Assembly (NCBI GenBank): GCA_022866645.1
Contig: JALHUQ010000089.1
Coordinates: forward strand, 1 to 10,107
Origin: Woeseiaceae bacterium
Lineage (GTDB): Bacteria > Pseudomonadota > Gammaproteobacteria > Steroidobacterales > Woeseiaceae
Reading direction: 5' to 3'
Length of the DNA stretch: 10,107 bases
The notes beneath the pieces were generated by a model. It made no database searches and was not told the DNA's origin. It was given only the letters and a program-made list of their open reading frames with translations. The position numbers were made by a program, and so were the translations under genes. This document shows, piece by piece, positions 1-5,247 of this stretch (position 1 is its first letter; each line of letters opens with the position of its first letter).

Positions 1-363
1 CAGCAACACGTGCGGCGTTTTTTCCATCACACCGCGTGCAATGTGGATCGGATTCTGAAAGCCAGCCATAGCCGCGACAGCACCGGCCTCGCGACCGGGC
101 CCGTGCATGATCGACGCATCGAGCTCAACGTAACCCGCCGTATTGGGCGCGGAACCGCGGCCAGCAACATACAGCCCGGAGTTTTCCATTTCAGTGACAG
201 CGATTTCGACGACGTCGAGCGAACTGCGTCCACTCGCAAGCAGCGCTGCGCATTCCATCGTCAGCTTGCGGAGATGTGCCTCGACGGAATCGTAGTTGCG
301 GCCCGGCACGGGACCAGCGCCGCCGTGCAAAGCGAGTGCGTAGGGCTTATTCGACAAGCGCAT
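1..363 (-). CDS. Isoaspartyl peptidase / plant-type L-asparaginase, N-terminal part (runs off the left edge)
   Basis: The minus strand is open from the ATG at 363 to base 1 (121 codons, no stop). The product opens MRLSNKPYALALHGGAGP, with the HGGAG motif at residues 13-17. It continues with a GRGS segment near 68-71, VELDASIMHG near 79-88, REAGAVAAM near 91-99 and VMEKTPHVLL at 112-121. This order is characteristic of the N-terminal half (alpha chain) of Ntn-hydrolase asparaginase 2 / IaaA-type enzymes. Known members hydrolyse isoaspartyl dipeptides and L-asparagine in the cytoplasm after autocleavage before a catalytic Thr near residue 180, which lies outside the window. No signal peptide is visible. 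The start was chosen because family members begin just before the HGGAG motif; no good ribosome site precedes it. The start overlaps by 17 bases the stop of a cytochrome-tail remnant (347-460), suggesting former translational coupling. Specificity among isoaspartyl peptidase, asparaginase and N-glycosylasparaginase cannot be settled from this part. Confidence 0.9.
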   Translation of the reverse strand, partial: MRLSNKPYALALHGGAGPVPGRNYDSVEAHLRKLTMECAALLASGRSSLDVVEIAVTEMENSGLYVAGRGSAPNTAGYVELDASIMHGPGREAGAVAAMAGFQNPIHIARGVMEKTPHVLL

Positions 364-457
364 TTTCAGGTTCAGATTCGGATTCTGAGAGGGCCGCGAG
401 CATAGCGGCAAATTGGGCTGGGCGGTAGCGCTCGTCGCTACCCAGCGTGTCGGCAAT
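334..457. repeat. Direct repeat, left copy (cytochrome/peptidase junction)
   Basis: These 124 bases align without gaps to 3903-4026 at a constant offset of 3569 bases. I count 18 mismatches, so about 85% identity. The repeat spans the cytochrome 3' end, its stop codon and the first codons of the isoaspartyl peptidase. In this copy the peptidase side continues intact to the left and the cytochrome side breaks off at the right edge. Similarity ends sharply at both edges. The two copies flank the TonB receptor gene. Confidence 0.9.
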
Positions 458-460
458 CGG
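347..460 (-). pseudogene. Remnant of a second pentaheme-cytochrome gene (last 37 codons only)
   Basis: Read on the minus strand, this stretch encodes the ending IADTLGSDERYRPAQFAAML followed by an acidic tail ending ENALVE and a TAA stop at 347-349. It matches the C-terminus of the intact pentaheme cytochrome at 3916-5247 (IADTLNNDERYRPAQFAAML, tail ending ENESIE): 27 of 36 residues from Ile onward are the same, and the stop is at the same position. Immediately upstream is an in-frame TAG (461-463) and similarity disappears, so no start, signal peptide or heme site remains. It is a 3' fragment of a diverged duplicate, not a functional gene. The differences are mostly synonymous or conservative, so the copy may have been translated for some time before truncation; that is inference. 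Confidence 0.8.
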
Positions 461-502
461 CTAGTCCCGATCTTCGGTTCCAAACTGCGATCAGCGGCGC
501 AT

Positions 503-518
503 CGATCACCGGTGATCG
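503..518. promoter_or_regulatory. Perfect 16-base palindrome, possible operator
   Basis: The sequence CGATCACCGGTGATCG equals its own reverse complement over all 16 bases, with no central spacer. It lies about 140 bases upstream of the peptidase start and 120 bases upstream of the proposed receptor -35 element, in non-coding DNA. A gapless, perfectly symmetric site between divergent genes is what a dimeric transcription factor would bind. The factor is unknown and the regulatory role is inference. Confidence 0.4.
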
Positions 519-553
519 GCCGAGACTCAGCTCCCACCCGCGCAGCGAGTTGT

Positions 554-574
554 CGTTTTTGTGCTACAAAAACG
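554..574. promoter_or_regulatory. Perfect inverted repeat (9+3+9), possible operator or hairpin
   Basis: The arm CGTTTTTGT (554-562) is followed by the spacer GCT and the exact inverse arm ACAAAAACG (566-574). Neither strand has a T-run after the stem and the arms are A/T-rich inside, so a classical terminator is unlikely. It sits 65 bases upstream of the proposed receptor -35 element, a position suited to an activator or repressor site. The role is inferred from symmetry and position only. Confidence 0.4.
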
Positions 575-638
575 GTCCGGATGCTCGGCGACGCTGTAGC
601 CATGCGCGTACAGGCTGTTGGATTTTTACCAGCGGGTG

Positions 639-668
639 TTGTTTTTTTGTAGAGACTTCGACTACACT
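639..668 (+). promoter_or_regulatory. Candidate sigma70 promoter of the TonB receptor gene
   Basis: TTGTTT at 639-644 and TACACT at 663-668 are separated by 18 bases and resemble -35 and -10 elements. They lie about 55 bases upstream of the receptor start, in a T-rich stretch unlike the surrounding GC-rich DNA. The expected transcript start is near 675, giving a leader of about 50 bases. The match is by eye and partial. Confidence 0.45.
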
Positions 669-709
669 CGGCCTATTCAAATGGCTGCCAAGCCATCATT
701 CCAAAGTAT

Positions 710-715
710 AGGGGA
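710..715 (+). promoter_or_regulatory. Ribosome binding site that sets the receptor start
   Basis: AGGGGA is followed by 7 bases and the ATG at 723. This supports 723 over the upstream in-frame ATG at 618, which would place 35 extra residues before the signal peptide and lies upstream of the promoter candidate. Confidence 0.75.
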
Positions 716-722
716 AAGACAC

Positions 723-3700
723 ATGACCGCCTCAAACAAGTCGATGTACCAGTCGATGTACCAGTCTAATGCCGTTCGACGCGTCGTAATGACCGCCTTG
801 AGTGCGGCCGTTGTTGGCATTTTCCTGCCATTGACGTCGGCAATAGCTCAAGACAATTCGGAGGAAGTGCTCGAAGAAATCGTTACGACCGGATCAATTA
901 TCCGCCGTGCGGAGACAGCCTCAGCATCACCGGTCACGGTTTTGACCTCGGATCAACTCGATATACGCGGCATCAACACGATAGCGGACGCGGTTGTGCT
1001 TCTGCCCGCGAACAACGCGGGCACGATGAATGCGTCGTGGTCCAGCTTTGGCTTTGCATCAGGAGCATCGGCGGTATCGCTGCGGGGTCTGACCACCTCG
1101 TCAAGCCTGACCACTTTCGATGGCCTGCGTATGGCCCCGTATCCTTTGGGTGATGACGGTCGTCGTAACTTCGTCGACCTGGGTACTATCCCGGACTCCA
1201 TTATTGACCGGATCGAAGTCCTGAAGGACGGCGCCTCCTCGACCTACGGCGCCGATGCCATTGCCGGCGTGGTCAACGTGATCACCAAGAAGGAAATCAC
1301 CGGCCTCCATCTTAATGGCTCAATTGGCCAGTCGCAGCAGGGAGACGGCGATGAGTATCGTGCGGACATCACCTGGGGTACGGGCGATCTGGGTTCAGAC
1401 GGCTGGAACTTCTATGTGAACGCGGAGGTTCAGGAGAGCGACTCAATTGCTGCCAAGGAACGATCGAAGTTCGGTTCCTGGGACTGGAGTGATATCTGCA
1501 ACTCAAGCGGCGGCTGTCTGGATAACACCAATCCCAACGGTACTCAGGCCGATGGCTCGATCTTCGGCGTTACCTATTCCCAGCAACCCATGGTCCGCCC
1601 CGTTGACGGCACCGGCGCCAGTGCGGGTAACTGGCAGCTGATCGATCCGAATGGTGGCTGTACCGCGGCCCCTTGGCTGATTGAACGCAACCCAACCAAC
1701 GCGGTGGACGTCGGCCTGACGGGTCCTGTCTGTGAGAACGACTATTTTGGTTCGCTGATCAATATTTACCCGAAAGTCGAGCGAAATGGTTTTAACATGC
1801 GCTTCACGAAAGCGGTGGATGATCGCACCGAATTCTACGCCATGGCCAACTACTACAATGTGGCAACTTCGGAGTCCGGTGGCACCCCTTACATTTTCGG
1901 CGGTACCACCACGCCGGGCGGCCCGGATATTGAACGTGTGACGCTTTCCCCGGTGTATTTACCGGTGTACGTCTGCCCGCTTGGCCGCGATGGAACAGGT
2001 GAAATCTGCGATGCCAGCAACGGCGAACTTAACCCCAACAACCCGTTTGCCGCTTCCGGCCAACAGGCGCAAGTTCTTTATCGATTACCATTTTCACGTA
2101 ATTCGGCCACCGACACTGAGTCGTGGCGTTTTGCCGCCGGTATGATCGGTAGCTTCGGTGCTGCTGATGAATGGGACTACTCGGTCGACTTGGTTAGCGC
2201 GAATATTTCAATGGACCTGACGCGTACTGGTTATCCCGTCCCGCGTCGCGTACTGAACGCCGTTTATGACGGTACGTTCAATTTCGTCGATCCGCGACAG
2301 AACACGCAGGGGACGTGGGACTATGTGACTCCTCCGGTCACGACGGTTAATACATCGTCTATGGACCAGATCCAGGCAACGCTCGCAAGGTCATTGCTTG
2401 AAATGCCGGGCGGAGACGTGATTGGGGCGATTGGTGTTGCCTATCGCGAAGAAAGTGTAAACGCTCCGAGCGCCAACGGGTTTAAAACAGATCCGTATGA
2501 GCGCTATCTCTCCGTGAACACGGTCGCGGCGAAGGGCGAACGAGATGTCACGTCGCTCTTCTTCGAAGTTGACGCGCCGGTTTTGGACATGCTGAACGTC
2601 AACCTGTCTGGACGCTACGACGACTATTCGACCGGCCAGAGCAACTTTTCACCCAAACTTGGCGTGCAATTTCAGCCGATCGACATGGTCAAGCTGCGTG
2701 CTACCTATTCCGAGGGATTCCGCATCCCGAGCTTCAACGAAGCATTCGGAGCTCCCACGACCGGCTACGTCTCCAGTGCGTTAGACCCGAGCGACCCTGC
2801 GCAAGCTGCCATGATAGCGGCACACGGCGGCAACGCCTACGTGAGTGGGACGTATAGCGTCGGCCTGACTGCCAGCGGCAACTCGGCACTCGAACCAGAA
2901 GAGTCAGAGTCCTACACCGTCGGCGTCGTTTTCGAACCGATAGAATCGTTAAGTATCACCATTGACTACTGGAATATCGAAGTCACTCAACTGATCAGCG
3001 GTGTTGACGCCGGTCCGGCAATTGATGCGTACTACACGGGCAATGGTGTCGTGAACCTGCCGGGGATCACCGTCATTCCGGCCGCGCCGGATCCGGAGTT
3101 CCCGAACGCCTTGCCGCTGATCGGCTTCGTCCAATATTCCTATAAGAATGTTGATTCGGAAATTGCGAGTGGCATCGATCTCGGCGTGAACTTCACGCAG
3201 GATTTTGGCAACGTCACCTTCGGCAGCTATCTTGAGATGTCCTACCTGGAAGAACTGTCGAAGACGATCGATGGTGATAAGAACAGATACGAGGGCACGC
3301 TTAGCCCCTGTGACGTGACGTCCTGCTCGGGTGCTCCCGATTTGCGCGCGACCTGGATAAACTCGATCATGTGGAACGACCTCACCTTCGCACTGACCGC
3401 AAATTACACCGGTGGCTATGACAACGCATCGGTTGATTACGGTGGTGTGAAAGGCGATTGCGAGCAAAATGGCTACGCTTCCGTTTATCTGTATGACGAT
3501 GGCAGCCCTTATGCGTGTACTCACGACGCCTACATCGACTTCGACTTCTCTGCGACCTACCAGGTCAATGAAAGTACCCAAGTCTATTTGAACATGCTGA
3601 ACGCGTTTGACACTGAACCGGATTTCGACCCGGCGGCCGCCTACTTCCTGTATGGCTTCAACCCGGCCTGGGAACTGAACGGTTGGCGTGGTCGTTACTT

Positions 3701-3731
3701 CCGCCTCGGCGTGAACATGGAGTTCGAATAA
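723..3731 (+). CDS. TonB-dependent outer-membrane receptor (1002 residues)
   Basis: This is an energised outer-membrane importer. Residues 1-42 form a signal peptide: a basic NAVRR segment, a hydrophobic core and a likely cleavage after SAIA, before QDNSEE. A TonB-box-like EEIVTTGS lies near 51-58. The plug domain follows, with the hallmark RIEVLKDGASSTYGADAIAG (163-182) and VVNVITKK (183-190). The remaining roughly 800 residues form a 22-strand-type barrel; SEGFRIPSFNEAF and a LEPEESESYTVG segment are typical of this receptor class. The chain ends MEFE, so a terminal Glu follows the usual aromatic residue. Length is normal for large receptors. Several predicted loops carry Cys pairs (for example DICNSSGGC, CPLGRDGTGEIC, CDVTSC), probably disulfides. 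The ligand cannot be told from sequence. The gene has its own promoter and terminator, faces the cytochrome operon convergently and is flanked by direct repeats, so it behaves as a separate cassette. Confidence 0.95.
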   Translation: MTASNKSMYQSMYQSNAVRRVVMTALSAAVVGIFLPLTSAIAQDNSEEVLEEIVTTGSIIRRAETASASPVTVLTSDQLDIRGINTIADAVVLLPANNAGTMNASWSSFGFASGASAVSLRGLTTSSSLTTFDGLRMAPYPLGDDGRRNFVDLGTIPDSIIDRIEVLKDGASSTYGADAIAGVVNVITKKEITGLHLNGSIGQSQQGDGDEYRADITWGTGDLGSDGWNFYVNAEVQESDSIAAKERSKFGSWDWSDICNSSGGCLDNTNPNGTQADGSIFGVTYSQQPMVRPVDGTGASAGNWQLIDPNGGCTAAPWLIERNPTNAVDVGLTGPVCENDYFGSLINIYPKVERNGFNMRFTKAVDDRTEFYAMANYYNVATSESGGTPYIFGGTTTPGGPDIERVTLSPVYLPVYVCPLGRDGTGEICDASNGELNPNNPFAASGQQAQVLYRLPFSRNSATDTESWRFAAGMIGSFGAADEWDYSVDLVSANISMDLTRTGYPVPRRVLNAVYDGTFNFVDPRQNTQGTWDYVTPPVTTVNTSSMDQIQATLARSLLEMPGGDVIGAIGVAYREESVNAPSANGFKTDPYERYLSVNTVAAKGERDVTSLFFEVDAPVLDMLNVNLSGRYDDYSTGQSNFSPKLGVQFQPIDMVKLRATYSEGFRIPSFNEAFGAPTTGYVSSALDPSDPAQAAMIAAHGGNAYVSGTYSVGLTASGNSALEPEESESYTVGVVFEPIESLSITIDYWNIEVTQLISGVDAGPAIDAYYTGNGVVNLPGITVIPAAPDPEFPNALPLIGFVQYSYKNVDSEIASGIDLGVNFTQDFGNVTFGSYLEMSYLEELSKTIDGDKNRYEGTLSPCDVTSCSGAPDLRATWINSIMWNDLTFALTANYTGGYDNASVDYGGVKGDCEQNGYASVYLYDDGSPYACTHDAYIDFDFSATYQVNESTQVYLNMLNAFDTEPDFDPAAAYFLYGFNPAWELNGWRGRYFRLGVNMEFE
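741..764 (+). repeat. 12-base tandem duplication in the receptor signal-peptide region
   Basis: TCGATGTACCAG occurs twice in direct succession (741-752 and 753-764), encoding SMYQ twice at residues 7-14. Each unit carries an in-frame ATG, so it adds internal Met codons just before the NAVRR basic segment. The reading frame is kept. Confidence 0.85.
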
Positions 3732-3762
3732 CCGCGGTTTAGGTAATTAGGCAAGAAAATAG

Positions 3763-3793
3763 GGGCGGCTCCTTTGGGGCCGCCCTTTTTTTT
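3763..3793 (+). terminator. Intrinsic terminator of the TonB receptor gene
   Basis: A 10-base-pair stem (GGGCGGCTCC with GGGGCCGCCC, one T-G wobble) closes a TTT loop and is followed by eight T (3786-3793). It begins 32 bases after the receptor stop. The upstream A-rich stretch could give weak activity on the other strand. Confidence 0.92.
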
Positions 3794-3798
3794 GCAAC

Positions 3799-3822
3799 AA
3801 AACTTTGACCACAGGTCCAAAG
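3799..3822 (-). terminator. Probable weak terminator of the cytochrome operon
   Basis: Read on the minus strand, CTTTGGACC, loop TGT and GGTCAAAG form a stem with one bulged base, followed by TTTTGTTG. It lies about 95 bases beyond the pentaheme-cytochrome stop. It is weaker than the neighbouring plus-strand terminator, and the two genes are convergent, so both may help to insulate them. Confidence 0.5.
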
Positions 3823-3887
3823 ACTTATTTCGGGGCGGGAGTCATTTCTAGGGGGAGTTAAGGGATATGAGAATCAAAAATAGCTGG

Positions 3888-3932
3888 TTACGCCCATTTG
3901 CGGAGTGCGTAGGGCTTATTCGATGGACTCAT
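3888..3932 (-). pseudogene. Stub of the isoaspartyl peptidase start (14 codons)
   Basis: On the minus strand an ATG at 3932 opens MSPSNKPYALRKWA and stops at 3888-3890. The first ten residues match the intact peptidase start at 363 (MRLSNKPYAL), with the same 17-base overlap with the cytochrome stop. Similarity is then lost exactly at the edge of the right direct repeat. It is the reciprocal remnant to 347-460 and cannot be functional. Confidence 0.75.
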
Positions 3933-4026
3933 TTTCAGGTTCAGTTTCAGGTTCGGCGAGGGTCGCGAGCATAGCCGCAAATTGGGCCGGACGGTAGCGC
4001 TCGTCGTTGTTCAGCGTGTCGGCAAT
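3903..4026. repeat. Direct repeat, right copy (cytochrome/peptidase junction)
   Basis: This aligns gaplessly to 334-457 (106 of 124 positions identical). Here the cytochrome side continues intact to the right, while the peptidase side breaks off at the left edge. It is therefore complementary to the left copy. Confidence 0.9.
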
Positions 4027-5247
4027 CCGGTCCAGCTGGTCCTCAAGCCAGGGGTCATCAATTTCAATGACCAGCATCTGAACCGCCATGAACGCCTGCT
4101 CGGCGCTTATGTAATCGATGTAGTTACCCTCAGCACCGGTGCCAAGAATTTCCCGCAACACGGTCATCTCGTGTCCCCGCAGGGAGCGGGGAGTTACCTT
4201 GCCCTGCAGACTGGCGAGCGCGCCGTCAAGCTCGCGCGCAGCCGCCCGGATAGCGTCAACATTGTCCGCTCCCGCGCGATGCATCGCGATCAGTCCCGCT
4301 TCAATCGCATCACCGTCAGTTGGTGACAATGCCCGAGCCAAAGCCATCGACATCACCAGCGTACCGTCGTGCAAAAACGGCGCGCCTGGTCCGACGCCAC
4401 CATGACGAGGCAGGGGACGCCACTGCACCGTTTTCATTGATCGGTGACAGGCGTGGCAGTCGTAAAAGCCAAGTTCCGGAAAGATACCGTCACCATCGAA
4501 CAGCGGTCCGCGGATCAGACTCAAGCGCTGCCGACCCTCGGCCAGCAAACCGGCCGCCCAGCTGTAGCTGTGACTGACTTCGCCTTTGCGCTCGCCATAG
4601 TCCTTGTCAATTCGATAGTGCGGTTGCCGACCGGCAGTTCGCCAGAGCTCGGTAAATGTATCGAGTTCAAACGCGAGGCGCGGATGTCCCGCCGCCATAA
4701 TGCGATGGCTCGCGAACTTGTCTTTGGTGCCGAGATGGCAGGATAGACACAGCTCACTGCGGGCGGCGACGTTCTCGGTCGGGAACAATCCAGCGGCGAG
4801 GCTCGCCTCGTGCGTAACGGCCGGCAGGTTGTAATGATTCGCCAGCCAATTTTCGGCGCCACCATGACAGGATTCGCAACCCACGCCGTCTGAAAGGTGA
4901 AAGCGCTCGCCGCGTTGTTGAGCAGGAACATTGTCCGCGTGACAATCGAGGCAGATTTTCGCCGTTGTCGCCGAGGCCAGCCCGAGTCGTGCGGCGATGC
5001 TCTTCGACTGCTCATTGGCAAGTACATCATAAGCGCGAGAATGCGCATCATCCTGCGCCCAGCTGACGTACTCATTCTGCAGAACGTTGGATCCTTCTCT
5101 CGGCACCGCGGAGCCGTGACATTGCGAGGCAGCGCATGTCGCAACGCCCATGTGAGTGTGGCCATCTTTTTCGGGCAACTCGGCAGAGGTCACACCGGCC
5201 AGCAGAACGGCAACAGCAGCGAGTGCGGTTCTATTCATCTTCGACAT
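3916..5247 (-). CDS. Pentaheme c-type cytochrome, cytochrome c554-like family (443 residues)
   Basis: This is a periplasmic electron-transfer protein. With the start at 5247, the signal peptide is MSKMNRTALAAVAVLLAGVTSA. Five heme c attachment sites follow: CAASQCH at 38-44 (a CX4CH site), CLDCH at 99-103, CESCH at 124-128, CLSCH at 167-171 and CHACH at 264-268. The GHPRLAFELD segment near 187-196 and the DDAHSRAYDVL segment near 66-76 contain candidate axial His ligands and resemble cytochrome c554-like proteins. Residues after 270 have no heme sites and look alpha-helical, ending in an acidic tail rich in Glu and Pro. The start at 5247 is preferred because AGGGGA lies 9 bases upstream; 5268 and 5238 are alternatives that barely change the protein. 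The start overlaps the decaheme gene end by 17 bases, implying coupled translation and a shared function. Redox partners and substrate are unknown. Confidence 0.9.
   Translation of the reverse strand: MSKMNRTALAAVAVLLAGVTSAELPEKDGHTHMGVATCAASQCHGSAVPREGSNVLQNEYVSWAQDDAHSRAYDVLANEQSKSIAARLGLASATTAKICLDCHADNVPAQQRGERFHLSDGVGCESCHGGAENWLANHYNLPAVTHEASLAAGLFPTENVAARSELCLSCHLGTKDKFASHRIMAAGHPRLAFELDTFTELWRTAGRQPHYRIDKDYGERKGEVSHSYSWAAGLLAEGRQRLSLIRGPLFDGDGIFPELGFYDCHACHRSMKTVQWRPLPRHGGVGPGAPFLHDGTLVMSMALARALSPTDGDAIEAGLIAMHRAGADNVDAIRAAARELDGALASLQGKVTPRSLRGHEMTVLREILGTGAEGNYIDYISAEQAFMAVQMLVIEIDDPWLEDQLDRIADTLNNDERYRPAQFAAMLATLAEPETEPENESIE

Larger units (their letters stand above)
461..722. other. 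Intergenic region between the divergent peptidase and receptor genes
   Basis: About 260 bases without a credible gene. It starts at the edge of the left repeat copy and ends at the receptor start. It holds a perfect 16-base palindrome (503-518), a perfect 9+3+9 inverted repeat (554-574), a sigma70-like promoter candidate (639-668) and the receptor ribosome site (710-715). No convincing minus-strand promoter for the peptidase gene was found by eye, although that gene no longer has the cytochrome operon directly upstream. No transposase fragment or terminal inverted repeat is seen. Confidence 0.7.

Noticed and set aside
10..405. Plus-strand open frame of 131 residues at the left edge
   Set aside because: It is antisense to the clearly conserved isoaspartyl peptidase frame and has no recognisable protein features.
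413..652. Plus-strand 79-residue frame upstream of the receptor
   Set aside because: It runs across the repeat edge, both palindromes and the promoter candidate, has no ribosome site and no recognisable motif.
618..722. Receptor start at the upstream ATG (618)
   Set aside because: It precedes the promoter candidate and lacks a ribosome site, whereas the ATG at 723 has AGGGGA at good spacing directly before a normal signal peptide.
2949..3581. Minus-strand 210-residue frame inside the receptor gene
   Set aside because: It is fully contained in the receptor barrel coding sequence; its codons follow the receptor frame and no family is recognisable.
461..3902. Classical transposon or insertion sequence carrying the receptor gene
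   Set aside because: No transposase, no terminal inverted repeats at the inner repeat edges, and a 124-base flanking duplication is far longer than usual target duplications.
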